This document shows, one piece after another, positions 1-11,850 of a stretch of 64,000 nucleotides of DNA (positions are counted from its first letter, which is position 1; each line of letters starts with the position of its first letter). The notes under the pieces are model-generated. The model was not told the origin of the DNA. It was given only the letters and a program-made list of their open reading frames with translations, and searched no databases. Location: positions 186,001 to 250,000 of the forward strand of contig CAJQUW010001133.1 in the NCBI GenBank assembly GCA_907163375.1, given 5' to 3'. The position numbers and the translations under genes are program-made. This stretch comes from Prostheceraeus crozeri. Lineage: Eukaryota > Platyhelminthes > Polycladida > Euryleptidae.

Positions 1-1559
1 ACTTGCAGCAATATAATGTCCATAATATTCTAGCAGAAATTCTAACACAAGAGAATGATCTAGTCAACATTCGACTCTTTTTATAAAAACTCGTCTTCAT
101 ATATTAAAAGCAATGAATATGATTCTTAACTTTTATACTTCTATACATTCTTTGTCTTACCATTCTGTGTAATTCTATATATTTCCCTGTCCCTTATTAT
201 CTGACTTGCCAAAAATTTTGAAATTCGCTGATAGTTGCATAATGGTCATCTTTGCATCCCCCGATGCGGCCTGTGTAGGCAAAATTTGGGAATAATTTAA
301 ATTTTGTAACAGCATCGCCTTTTTTGTTGCTGTATTGTTATTTCAGACAAAATTGTCTTATTCTTTTAACAGGCGGATAATTTCAGATGATTGTGTAAAA
401 GAGTGACTTTTATGAGGCAATTAAGCAAGCATTGCATCATTAGTTACTTTCGCTAGAAGAGATTCAAATAATTTGTTGCTGACACCATAGTTTCAGATAT
501 TGTTATGAGGTGAAATGAAATTGATGAAACCAATCCGACTCTTGAGCGATTGAAATGCCAAGCAATCTGTAAAGAAAATGAGCTCATCGGAAGAAATTCC
601 TTGTTCTCACCCAAGTGATCTTAATTACTTAGTTTTGTTTCATTTATCTGTCTAGACACTGTCACGCCTAACTCATTTCACTGCTTTCAATAATACAAGG
701 AAAGTCAAGTCGTTGCTTATCGTTTTCTCCGCTTACATGTCAATGCATTGAAAACAGGTCGTTTCTTTTAGCTTCACATAGTATCCGCAAAAATGTGATC
801 ATTTCTCAAGGAAGGAATTTCTGATTAGATAAGAGAAAAACTGGCCATCAAAGTATGCACAATGATAAGAAGTTAATATAGTTTGTGTCTTATAGTCATT
901 TCCGAATGTCATGACGCTAATATCCTTATCGCCGATTGCCAAATAGCAAAGGCAACCCACTTGCAGACATCTTGTCTGCAGGGGATTTAGTAGGCGATGA
1001 TATTCGCCAAATGAGCTCCTTTCCTCTCGCCATATCACATAATCAGTTAATCAAATCAATAAAGAAATTCACAAAAAAGTAGGCCTATCATAGTTTGACA
1101 ATTCAAACCCATTAACGGTTGCGAAACATCTACAAAGTTGAAACGTGTCCTGCAAGTTCTTGTGTTTTTAAATAAAAGTCAATAAAGGCAGTGACAATCG
1201 TTTTTTCTTTTACAAATAAGGCTGCATAACCTCTCGTATGTCGAAACTGGGAAAACATGTCATCTAAGACATAAGACACATGGGGGCATTTTTGAAGTGA
1301 ACTATGTACATGCAATGCATTTATTAATGAAAGGTTAAATTATTTCAGAGCAATTGTAGTATTTTTTACTTTCGTCATCAAAAAATATTCAACTTGTTCA
1401 AAATAAAGACTCACGATTAATCAAACCTACTACTAGGTCTCGGCGCCATTGTTCAGGACAATTGGCTCTGAAGCTCAATTAAGGGTCAGCATGCGTTTCT
1501 TTAAATGGCCTTTCGTACCACACCAGCCTGCAATGTATTTGATATGACTTTGTTTACAT
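1..1559. other. no gene recognised
   Basis: AT-rich sequence on both strands. The longest open frames are under 80 codons with no recognisable motif. A TAGGCCTA-like hexamer run near 1079 is a short motif seen several times in the window. Nothing else can be supported. Confidence 0.5.
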
Positions 1560-2420
1560 CTTAGAACGATTGCACTTCGTCGCATTCAGCCTCTGCTTCC
1601 TTCAAAGCGCCGCCTACAGCAAGCTAGCTTCATTCCGAAACGGTCAACTTCCGATTGCATCTTAGCACTCCGTCTACTTGCCTAACAACGAAGAGAATAC
1701 CGTCAACCCCTTCTCGCCGCCTATATAGACCTCAAATCGGTGTTCGACTCGATGGACCGAAATGTATTCTGGCTCCTGCTTGATGGCATTGGTCTACTAT
1801 CCAAGTATATAAATCCATCCTCCATGAGCTGTATTCCAACACAACTTGTCGAGGATGATCTGATGGGGACCTTTCTGGCTCTTTCGAGACCTTCTCAGGT
1901 GTTCGCCAAGGTTTTGTAGCTGCGCCGAACCTCTTCAGCGTAGTGATTGACTTTTGGCTTTCGGATGCCATCTCAAAGTGTCCAAATATTGGGATCGACT
2001 ATCATTCTCATTTCACAGACCTTTGTTATGCCGACGACACAGTTATCTTCCCATCCATGACTCATACCATTTCCAGTGATCTGGAGGTCTTAGGGAAGAA
2101 GCGTCAACCCTTAGTCTGTCCATTAACTGGGCGAAAACAAGAGTATAGTCCTTGTCTGACTTTTTTGTCTCCTCCGTCTCAACTCAATGTTATGGGGGAG
2201 TGGTAGATCCAGTATTTCATCTGCCTTGGTGGTAAGATGTCAAGCGACTGCTCATCCGCAGCGGAAATTGATCGCTGTCTTCTGCACATTCGTGCAACCT
2301 TCGGACATCTCAACCACGAATGGAGAAACGGCAAAATGAGAATTGCGACAAGGCTATACGCCTCCTCAACACCTGCATTATTCCAGTCCTGTTCATTTCC
2401 AGGCTGCACTCAATGATAGA
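1560..2420 (+). pseudogene. decayed LINE reverse transcriptase fragment
   Basis: Reading the plus strand across frames gives successive pieces of a non-LTR reverse transcriptase. Around 1720-1790 there is a block of the AYIDLKSVFDSMDR type (fingers, first catalytic Asp region). Around 1890-1910 there is a GVRQG-like motif. Around 2020-2050 there is CYADDTVIF, the YADD catalytic motif. Around 2215-2330 there is a thumb/connection block with FICLGGKMSSD and EIDRCLLHIRATFGHL, of the F-YLGS-I-sdg...EI-RRI type seen in RTE-like and related LINEs. At least four frameshifts and several stops separate these blocks, so it is not functional. Neither the endonuclease nor a poly-A or simple-repeat tail is visible. 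The order of motifs makes the reverse transcriptase call secure; the exact clade is not. Confidence 0.75.
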
Positions 2421-4095
2421 AAATACGAGCATGCAAGTATCTTGGGTGCTTCAATATGCTCCAAATCGTAAAATTTTCAAAAGCGTGCTCGTGCACAAAA
2501 AAGGCAGCACTCAAATGGTCTTTAACTATTAATGAGGTTGATAAAGGACAGTTGAGAAAAATGTCTAGTGAAAATGTGCACAAGTTTTTTGGACAAATTA
2601 GAACAAACTACTGTAGGGCTGCATGCGGTGCACCACATAGTTTCAATTATAATTAATTCATTCCATCTGTTGCTTTAGTCACAGCAAATCGGACATAAAA
2701 ATACCTTGAACATAAAGCATAATTAGTCCACCTGGCAGAACATCATTTAATTCAATGGAAAAATCAGATTTCTATGTCATGCAAATGAAACGTCTGAAAG
2801 TCAGAAAGTCTTCCTACTGCCTTTTTAGAATTTTCATTGATTTCTAGAAAATGTACCGTAGATGTGAACATCATTTATCATGAAAGATTCAAGATTTAGA
2901 AGTTTCAGTTGACTATCACGCGACAATATAGAACGCGAAACAGATTGCATTTTGCCTATTCTTAAGCAAATGCATAAGTGTAAGCATATGTTTCAAAATT
3001 TAAGTTTTTTTTCAAGTGCGAGCAGGTGCGGTTAGCGCACAGCCCTAATTAAAACAGAATTTCAGATTGCCATGCAAAGACAGACCTTTTTTAACATCAA
3101 ATGGATTAAATTGCATTACTGTTTTATACAACAAGCTGCAAAAGGATATACTGTGATCAGTGTTTGAAATATATCGCTTTATTTGTCGTAAATTGAACTT
3201 TTTAACTTTTTGCCTGAAAATATAATGTAGAAACATAATTTTTGCTATATTTTAAGATTTTTAAGTCATATTTTGGTCACATTTTGAGTTTTTTAGGTCA
3301 TATTTGGCTATATTTTGAGTTTCTTTTATTAGGTCACATATTTTGATTTTTAGGTCATAAAAAATTGTTCTAATAATGATTATTCATGGCGGAATTTATC
3401 AAAATAAGATATTTTGATTTTTGTTGACACAACATCTAATTAGCATGGGTTGAAGGAAACAAAGATAATGCACTCTCTGCGATTTATCCGTAGAAATTTA
3501 TCGCTAAAAATATATACAAGAGACAGACGTTTCGCGACATAGTCGCAGCTTCACTGTCCGGCAAAAATCGTGCAGAATAAGGTCGATTTTTTGGCAAAAA
3601 ACTTTTGCGGATGAATCGAAGGGAGTACATTATGTTGATTAAGATAGACTGTCATTTAGATTAGATTTGCTACCCGGTTCGAGTCTGCAAATATGGTGGC
3701 AGCACTACTAAAGACTATCAAGCACATTGACAATTACATGCTTAACACAGCTGCTCACGCATCCTACATATTTTTGTGATCGGAATTAAATAAGATTTAT
3801 TTAAAGGAAATAAGCTGGGTTTTTATTAAACGCACTGTGTAGTTAGTTTCACTTGCATGTATATACTGCCTGGCAGATAAAATTTCATTACTAATCAGTG
3901 GCAGCTGTTAAATTTCTAAGTTGATCTTGCTCCCAAACAAATTTCTATATGCCCTCTCTAGCATAGCCATATGAAGATATTGTTCATCCCTTTACACATT
4001 ATCAGTGCTTGGATAAGTTTAAGCATCGCATGATTGCAAAATTTGCTATATTTCTGACATAAATCGTAACTGCATGATGAAGCACAAAGATGAAT
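2421..4095. other. no gene recognised
   Basis: AT-rich DNA with no coding motif on either strand. It includes the short imperfect tandem repeat at 3241-3360, listed separately. A GGTTCGAGTC word near 3676 resembles a pol III B box, but no A box or cloverleaf accompanies it. Confidence 0.45.
3241..3360 (+). repeat. short imperfect tandem repeat, unit ~35-40 bp
   Basis: Three to four degenerate copies of a T-rich unit containing TTTTAGGTCATATTTTG follow one another. The words 'ttttaggtcat' and 'attttgag' recur with about 35-40 bp spacing. There is no sign of function. Confidence 0.5.
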
Positions 4096-4850
4096 GATGT
4101 GTCGCTATTGAAATGATTCGCTGTGGACACCACGCATGTTTGCAAAGAATTGGATGCATCGCATGTAGGCTAGTTGTTAGGAATTGGTGGGAGCGTTGGT
4201 GTGGAAGAGAAGAAGTTGTAAAACAGGAAAGATCTAAATGACCAAAGAATGCGGATAGAGTCACAGACTGAAAGTTGATGATTGCAGCGAAGAAATATCG
4301 GTCTCAGAGCGCTTGGAATTTTGCGATAGGGTGGATATCTGCTGCTGGTATCAACTGTTGCGTTAGAACTGCATATCGACGAGCTGCATTTGACAGAAGC
4401 GGGATTTAAGTCTTTCAGACATGCTGTACGCCAGGGTTTTTTAAGGAAAATGTTACGGACCCGAAAGTTTTCCTACTAAAATTGGCACGGTGGATGAGTC
4501 AAGACTGCTATTGTCATCAAGGCACCTTGGATAGCTAATGTTTTCTCTCGGAGAATGTGACTCCTTTTGTTATTCCAATAGTATAGGACACCATCTCATC
4601 ATCTAAGATGACAATGTGCAATAGCTGCACAGGGCACACCAGCCAAGTGATAACAACTCAGCAATGGAGTAACTGTCATTTCCTTCGCGCTCTCCTGATC
4701 TTTCACCGATCGAGCTTGTGTAGGATGAGCTTGGGGAAAGGGTGACAAGCTCGCATCCACATTCTCCCACCAACTTAGAGCCATTTCCGAAAGTTTCGGT
4801 GAGGAGCAATGAGAGCTCATCTAGCAATAGAGATCGGATGAACTCTATAA
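4096..4850 (+). pseudogene. decayed Tc1-like transposase, relative of the intact copy at 18.8 kb
   Basis: Fragments in shifting frames align with the intact transposase at 18843-19856. At 4100-4130 AIEMIRCGH matches AIGMMRCGQ. At 4170-4200 VVRNWWERW matches the WWCRW helix-turn-helix end. At 4275-4380 AAKKYRSQ and CVRTAYRR match AAKRNRFV and SVRTVYRR. Around 4500-4530 KTAIVIKGTL matches KTPAIVMKGTL, and around 4605 DDN marks the second catalytic Asp. At 4690-4735 SPDLSPIE is followed by a stop and then DELGERV, which marks the third catalytic residue. Multiple stops, frameshifts and internal deletions make it dead. I could not find convincing terminal inverted repeats around it, so only the coding remnant is bounded. 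Confidence 0.8.
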
Positions 4851-7299
4851 ATACAGAAGCTGAACATGCATTAGGAAAGCATGCAAGTTACTAGATACGT
4901 ATGAAATTAATTTCATAATTTAAAATTGTACTTTTTATGCTGTTTCATTAATAATATTAATAATATTTTATTTGTCAATGACATAAGTACAAATGAAGGC
5001 AAGTGTCGATCAACAGTGACAAATATTGAGCCCATGAGGGCAACAAAACTTCACCCTGAACTTCGTCATCGGTGAGTTGGTTCCAATGGAATATGATGTC
5101 AGTCGTGAAAAAGAATCGTCAGTAGTCATGGTTGCACGAGGTGGGATAATTTTTTGAACACAACGTCGGGAACGGAAATTGGTTGAGAACTCAAAGAAAA
5201 TGGTCCATAATGAAAATAACTAATGAAAATATTGGTCCCTCTAATTGTGTCTATAATTGTCCCTATAATCTAAGTGTTCAGATTTTTTGTCATTGCCATG
5301 AGCTTCAGATATTAGTCGAGTGTATTGTCTGTAGTTAGATATATCATTTTAACAAGTCTTAATAATGGATGTGCAGTCATAATGCAGCTGCTGTCAGCAT
5401 TATCGCCATACGAACGATCTGATCCTGGGTAGAAGAGATCAGTGAGCGTGTAGGTTGGCGTGTTATTTCAAAAGTAATTAGTCAATCACAGTGACTCAGA
5501 ATTTCGTACCAGGAATATACCGCGAATAGAGCACGAGAGGAGAGTTATTTATATCTTTAAAACTTGTCTTCATGAATACCAGATACACTCAATCGACAGC
5601 TGAAGCACTGTTAACGTCTGCCTATTTCGCGAAATGGAAGAAAATTGAATTCAAAATTGTTCAAATTCCGCACAAATGTCACAAATTTCCACTTGCATGA
5701 GTTCTTCAAGCATCTCCGTCATTATGTAAAACAATTCACACAATTCACGCCGATTTTAAAATGAATTTCGTAACAAGTTGTGTCCGCGACATTGAAGGAA
5801 GTGTAGTAGGAAATGAATTTTCCTCCTCATTTTGCAAGAGAAACATTATTTTGAAACAGTTGCGATTCCTGTGTTTGTCACGATGGAAATAACCGACTTT
5901 TTTCACCTGCAGGCATTATTTTGCTCAGTGACGTCAATTGAAATTCCAGTGTCCTTCTTGGTTGCTGGCAGGAAATTATGCAGTCGAGTCCTGAAAATTT
6001 GGATATCGATCGATAAACTCATTTAAAATCCTTAGCAAGCGTGATCAGTGATTCGAGAATGATACCAGTTTCTGAGACAAGGTCATAACAGTCTTTGAAA
6101 ATCTCACTGCTGCAGCGGCGACTGCACGCTATTGCCAAAAATATGCTGAATTGAGTATGACCGAAATAGACAATATATTCAGCAAGGAGTCGAGACAAAG
6201 ATATCTCATCCGGCTGAAAAAATATGAGCACATGTTGACGATGACTCGCATCGTCTGGCAATAGAGCAATCAGTAGGAATGTGACCATAGATAGAGTAAG
6301 ACCGTTTCAAAAGTAATTGCACAAAAAAGTTAAGACATTTTCAAATGAAATTTTCGTGTTGAAGTCCTGGATCAATTTTGATATATCATATGAAACCTTA
6401 TGTTTCATAGATTTTTTGGCATATATTTCGTTTTCATTTGTGGTCAGTTGTGGTCACCAGGCCTTATGAAAAAAAATCTTTAATGTTAAAAAAATTCTTT
6501 GATGCAGGATTTCAACATGAAGACGACAAAATCTTTTTATGAAAGTTGGCAGACAGCATGAACTATCAATCAGCTTCATCATGACACACGGTTTTTAGGA
6601 TTGGCTGAATGTACAAAAATATTCAATACTTTTAAATTATACCGAAAAATTGTTGCTAAAAAATCTCACATGATTTTCTCATTGATGAAGATGCTCAATT
6701 TCAATAACTTTGTACCATGTGAAAGGTTGTGTCAGGCACTTTAATTGGCAAAGCGTTTAGCTGATGTCTGGTCAGCTGTGGTCAGCAGCTGAAAGTATGA
6801 ATGTTTGGTCAATTCGTTCACCGACACCTAGAGACGAAACTACGCAAAACAGAAAATAGAGATTATCACCATTGAATCAGGCTCGTGTTAAGGTTTCAGA
6901 TGATACAATTTTTTCGAGTTCGGACATCAATTTGTGCAATTTCATTCAATTTATGGATCAGACAAGGGCTTGTCTCATCTCTGCACCTGTTCACAGCAAA
7001 CAATAGCATTTCCTTCACGCGGTTGGAATGCTAACACTTTCGTTGCGTCCAATAAATGGAGCAGCTCAACAATGATGAAAAAGAGAATGTGTGACAAGTG
7101 GGCCAACATGGATATCTGAAATAGCATCGTAAAAGTAGCAAAGCAGACAATCACTAATTATTTCATTTAATTAGGCAAAGCACACCACTATGTTTCCTGA
7201 ACCAAGTGTCTTAGCTGACCAAGTAAATAAGTTTATTGATCGATTGTCAGCATGCAATTAAATTTGATGAGAATATATAAAAGATATAAGAATTTTTGT
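4851..7299. other. no gene recognised; possible mariner-end debris
   Basis: No coding block is recognisable. At 5450-5485 a TAGGTTGGC word is followed by TTTCAAAAGTAATT, and at 6305-6335 TTTCAAAAGTAATTGCAC recurs. Both resemble the ends of irritans-type mariners, but no transposase accompanies them, so this is only a weak hint. The open frames of up to 89 codons look random. Confidence 0.4.
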
Positions 7300-8180
7300 G
7301 CTGTGCAACGATTCAGTAAATGGACTGAGTGTCGACTCAAAAAAGTGTCTGCGTACAGTGAACATTTTTATATTAAAAGATTCATTTTTTGTGGAGATTG
7401 CGTTCCTGCGGTCCAAAAAATTATTTTAGCAGTTTTCAAAAAATGCTAAATTTTGGCAAATTTATATATTACCGACATGAAGCCACTTTATAATTAACAT
7501 GAAACAAGTTGGTTATCAAAAGGAATGAATATTTGCTAATAAGCATCTTAATGAAGCAGAAATTAAGCTGATAATCAATGAAATTTCATAAACCCATAAA
7601 TCATAGTCCCTGCAAGTCTTCAAGGAGAAGCTGAGGTCTTACTGAGAACTTCTTGGCTAATATGTCATGTTTTACTTCAATTTTCATCGGCATGATTCAA
7701 TAGTTCACAAGGCGTCATTTCTTGAATGTGAATAATTAATATGGATACATTTGCATCTTTTAAAGTTCATTGTGATCAGTTTCTTTGATTACAATGTTTT
7801 GCTCTTTTGTGGCAGTTTGTGATATGCTCACGCGTAAGAAAATAATCTAATTATAATAAAGCTGATCTTAAATTGTAAACCATCGAATTGATAATTTAAC
7901 AAACTATATTACCTCTCCCAGTTATCATGATATGGAGGATTTGTGGAATACTATTCCTAACGTTATTCCTTATTATGTATTGCTATCATTGTCAGTCAAA
8001 TTCGTTCGCATTTCTCCAAAAGTGTAGAAACTGCATATCTCACAAGTGGTGTTGGGTTTTGACCTGGTCTCGACTCATGTTCATTTTTATGAAATCGAAA
8101 GTGTGTACACTTTGGGGATTTGATAAATGCTGAGCCACCACTCTAACTAATATACTTACTGTATGGGAATGACTGTGTCA
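7300..8180. repeat. old duplicated segment, copy 1 (partner 17145-17990)
   Basis: This stretch aligns collinearly with 17145-17990. Shared words run in the same order: TCGACTCAAAAAAGTGTCTG near the start, then TTTTTTGTGGAGATT, GGTCCAAAAAATTA, GAATGAATATTTGCTAATAAGC, CATTTGCATCTTT, GAAATCGAAAGTG, and CCACTCTA-CTAATATAC at the end. Many substitutions and small indels separate the copies, so the event is old. No intact frame is conserved between them, which argues against a shared functional protein. It could be two copies of an unknown transposon or a segmental duplication. Confidence 0.8.
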
Positions 8181-8318
8181 CTATAATGTCACCATATAAG
8201 TCACTATGGTAAGACATTATGAGTTAGATTTCATTATATTCCTATAGATTTTTACAAGCTATATCATACAAAAAAAAAACAAGGGTCAAGAAGTCACAAA
8301 GTCAATGAGGGAAAGGAG

Positions 8319-8834
8319 TTAGCTGAGCCGGCGAGATATAATTGCCTGGGCATTACAGCGCATCAGGCTAGTATCCAGACGCCCGTAGACCTCTCTGGTT
8401 GCAATTCTGAGAGGCATTTGCTGCTGTACCGATATGCGGACAGCCAGTCTTTTTAAGAGGTCAGTTGCAGTGTCACCAAATTCTCCAAAGGCAGAAATTA
8501 CAAATGGGACACACAACCATTGAAGCCGATCACATTTATCACCATTGTGCTCCCTCTTTCGCTGTTCACCTGCAGCAACACATGATCCCACGGTTGTACT
8601 CGCACTATGTATGATTGTTGCTGCTTGCGGATGCACAACCGTAAGATCAAGTGCAGCTGGGCGACCCAGATCCCACACAGGGAGTAGGATGTCCGCTGGA
8701 CGCGAGAAGTCATCATCTTCACTAGCTCCTCTTTCAACTTGTGGGCGAAGGGAAGCAAGACGACAAAAATCAGCAAGGTCGTCTCTCAGCTTGTTATGCC
8801 TCATATTGATGTCTGGACCTCGGCGACAAGTCAA
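8319..8834 (-). pseudogene. C-terminal fragment of a LINE polyprotein (171 codons, uninterrupted)
   Basis: The minus strand is open for 171 codons and reads like the C-terminal region found in reverse-transcriptase polyproteins of marine invertebrates. It has HNKLRDDL, then RPADILLPVW, GRPAALDLTVV, a basic 'AGEQRKREHN' stretch, LCVPFVISAFG, and near the end a leucine-rich segment with RCNAQAIISRRL. No reverse transcriptase motif lies in the flanking bases, so this is a 5'-truncated or isolated piece. The frame is intact and its G+C is higher than that of its surroundings, which suggests recent insertion. The family assignment rests on remembered motif similarity, and the function of this domain is not clear to me. 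Confidence 0.6.
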
Positions 8835-8867
8835 AGCGTGATATCCAACGCTGTCATGGTGTATAAT

Positions 8868-8912
8868 GTTACATTATGATATTATGATATTATATATAGA
8901 CATTATGATGTT
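8868..8912. repeat. ATTATGAT-type simple repeat
   Basis: Several near-copies of the 8-10 base word 'cattatgatatt' occur in a row, giving a low-complexity AT tract. It adjoins the upstream edge of the LINE fragment. Confidence 0.5.
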
Positions 8913-8958
8913 ACAAAGATAAGTAAGTTAAATCAGCTTAGTCATATATACGAAAGCT

Positions 8959-9110
8959 GTACTTTTCTCTATCGTCAAATATGGACGCGAAAACAGGACA
9001 GTGAAGAAAACTTCTCTAATGGCAGTGAACAGCTTTGAAAATTAGTGTTGGAGACGCATGTTTTCCTCAAGGTCCGGATTCTGTGCTCATATTTGACGAT
9101 ATGGAAAACT
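8959..9110. mobile_element. candidate small MITE or hairpin
   Basis: A 13-bp perfect inverted repeat, ATCGTCAAATATG at 8971-8983 and its complement at 9088-9100, extends imperfectly to about 25 bp (TTTTC-ATATCGTCAAATATG). The interior is about 105 bp and non-coding. This fits a miniature inverted-repeat element. No clear target duplication is visible, so it stays a candidate. Confidence 0.4.
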
Positions 9111-10724
9111 AATGCTTCCGAATTATTTATCATAGTGACTTGTAGTTACCAGGGAGTCGTGGTACGTGTTGTATTTTTTTTGGATAATGTGAAAATGAAT
9201 AGCGTTTGTTGTGGAAGATTTTAATTCTTGACTTTGTATCCCTGATATTTCTGTAAACACGATGGACTTGCTTAAGCACATTTACGTGTACTGTACATGG
9301 TGCACACGCACATGCTATAGTTCCATAACATTGGTACAGGAATTGTCAAATACATGTTGTCATTGTCGGGAAAATATCTCGCATGTGATTTCAAGGTTAT
9401 TGGTGAATACTTACTATGTATCAGGTTGCAACCTCTTCAGGAGAAGCAAAGAACTGTCTGTAGATTACGATATATCCACTAGGTGACATGCCACGCGTAA
9501 TTACGGAACACCCCAAACATCCGTGATTAAGGACATTCTATTCTTCTACCCGCATACATAGGCTCTGCACTAAGAGTCAGAAATCACTTGATCTGATGTT
9601 GTTAAAACATGGCGGGCGAGCGTTTATAGTTTGCGCGTCGTCTACGGTTGTATGCGTTGCCGCTTGAACCACGGATGAAGCGCTAAGCATGTTCTGTCTT
9701 CCCTGAGCATGAAATTGAGGTCCTATCACATTGTTTAGCCTCTGACACATGAGACGCAAAGTCTATATAACAGGACTGCCAACCGTACTTATCGAAAATG
9801 AAAGCCATCTTAGCATGTGCCTTTGAATATCCTTCTCCTGAACCATCGACAAGATATTTTAAATATTAACTGAATAGAAGAAGGGCCTGCAATTAAGTGT
9901 AATCCATATTATGAATGCATAAGTGCGGCATTATCCAAGAATGCATTATGTGACATTGCAATATTTGTTGCTACGTGCGATATTACTTGATAACAGTCTA
10001 GGGCCAAACTTTCAAGTGACTTTTCCTTAAGATTTATATTGTGCTAGTTACTGAAATTATGACATAGGATCCCAGTAAGCATTAATATAACTTTAATTGA
10101 AAAAAAGAAAATTGCTAAAATGCACATTGTAGTCATTACCGCCCTCTAAAGTGCACACATGTGTCAGTCGCGACAACGACGATGCAAATGAAGTCGAAAA
10201 AGTCTGTATCTTACACAAAACTTTTAACGAGAACATTCGAGTGTTTATTATGATGTCCAAACCTCAAACAAGGGGAGAGGAGATAATAAGCGAGGAGTCA
10301 GTAAGTGTAAATATGATGTGATCAAGCGCATGCTTACAGCTGATAGCTTGAAACGAGGACATTTTCATGGATCCATTAACATGTAAAATGCACTTTCACG
10401 CTCTGGCATTATCTTTCAGTTCTAAGATCAAAATAAACCAAATTTTCGTATATATGGGTTTCGTATGTTTACGCATCTGTTGAATGAAAGTTGCGGTACA
10501 TTCGGATGAGTTCATTGAACCATTAAGTTTAATGATTGTAGACTCTGTAGATGCAATAGATGACTTTTGTACGCGCATGTACATGTGCTACGATGGCAGT
10601 ACACTTCTCCACCTACGAAAATCTCTAGATCAGAAAGAGACTACAAATGCCTACGGACAGGAGACATGATTGCTTCCTTCGTCATTTCACTGAAAATGAA
10701 TCATCAAATACTGGCATCATGATG
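9111..10724. other. no gene recognised
   Basis: No motif-bearing frame on either strand. The short open frames (60-75 codons) lack family resemblance. Confidence 0.45.
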
Positions 10725-10813
10725 CGTCAGTTCGACATACGATCGAAGATCTCATTGACAGTGTGGTATCTCGTATACAGGCCGCAATAGCTGCCAGAGG
10801 CGGCCACATTAAG
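10725..10813 (+). pseudogene. C-terminal scrap of a Tc1/mariner-type transposase
   Basis: The plus strand reads DLIDSVVSRIQAAIAARGGHIKH followed by a stop. It resembles the end of many Tc1/mariner transposases (…RV-ACI-A-GGH-EH). Nothing upstream extends the match convincingly. It is short, so the call is tentative. Confidence 0.4.
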
Positions 10814-11134
10814 CATTGAAGTGAGCAACTGAGATATGTGAGTGTTTTGTAAAACCAAAATAGTAGATGCAGTATCTGATGGATTTGCTTGATTTTGATC
10901 ATTAATTATCATATTAGAACGTAGTAGCTTCATCTAACATGTATTTCCAACGTAACATAGATTCACAAAGAAAATTATGAAAAATTATCGGTTTTTCATG
11001 AGTGGTCATAATAATGTGAGCCGCATTGTATGTATCGTATGCGAAATATGCTTTTTTTCTATATCGGGCCGCGAACTTTTCAATCACCCTTCGTATCTAG
11101 TCGAGAAAAAAAATAGTGACCTAGATGCTGATAA

Positions 11135-11850
11135 TGCATTGACAGAATTGATGACGTTGAGGAGTCTGATTTTTCGTTTGTGTGAACGAATAACTAGTGA
11201 ATTACAAACAATTAGTATATCGAGTATATAATTTGGCTACGTGTACTTTCAGAATACTCATTGTATGGAATTGTCGAAACTATTGAGTAGATTGAAATCC
11301 GGGAGCGATGACTTTCCGTTTGGAATTGTTGCACTTTCGTTGAGATAACCAAAGGTCCATACGTTCAAAGTGTTTTCATATTTGTATCTCAACGCGAAAT
11401 CAGAGTGTTGAATTTTGTTATGTCAGTAAATTAGATTAGTTATATGAGATTGATGTGGTGAAGGAAAAAAGAATGACCGCTTTCCAACCAGTTTGCTATA
11501 GATAACAACCAGAATCTCATTGTCATTCGATCTCCACTTCTCCATTCTAGTTTTCTTAGGCTTGAAAAATCGATGCATGCACGCCATCTTTAAGTTCCTT
11601 TTATTACATGCCGAAAGATATTCTCAAACCGTCAATACTAGACAAAATTTTCATGTCAATTTTTTAAGACATTGCAACAAAGTTCGTTGCAACATCGCTT
11701 CTCTAAAAGAAAGACTTGAGTGCGCGTGATGCTGAAATGAAAACTTGTAATGCACGTTGCGGTAGCTCACAGAACGTCAGATCTGACTCGGATATGCTGT
11801 CACTTCCCAGTAAGATGTCGGTGATTAGCCGATATGTGCGGATCTCAGCC
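11135..11850 (+). repeat. dispersed copy of the 626-bp array unit
   Basis: From GACAGAATTGATGACGTTGAGG onward this stretch is nearly identical to 14490-15190, including the GAGTATATAATTTGGC word, GGTCCATACGTTCAAAGTGTTT, and the segment ending GTGCGGATCTCAGCCGA. After that point the copies diverge abruptly ('cgtggccgatg' here, 'tctcgagtata' in the array). It lies 3.3 kb upstream of the array in the same orientation. The abrupt edge marks a duplication breakpoint. Confidence 0.85.

Noticed and set aside
5450-6335. A mariner element bounded by TTTCAAAAGTAATT words
   Set aside because: The two words are in the same orientation, not inverted, and no transposase lies between them.
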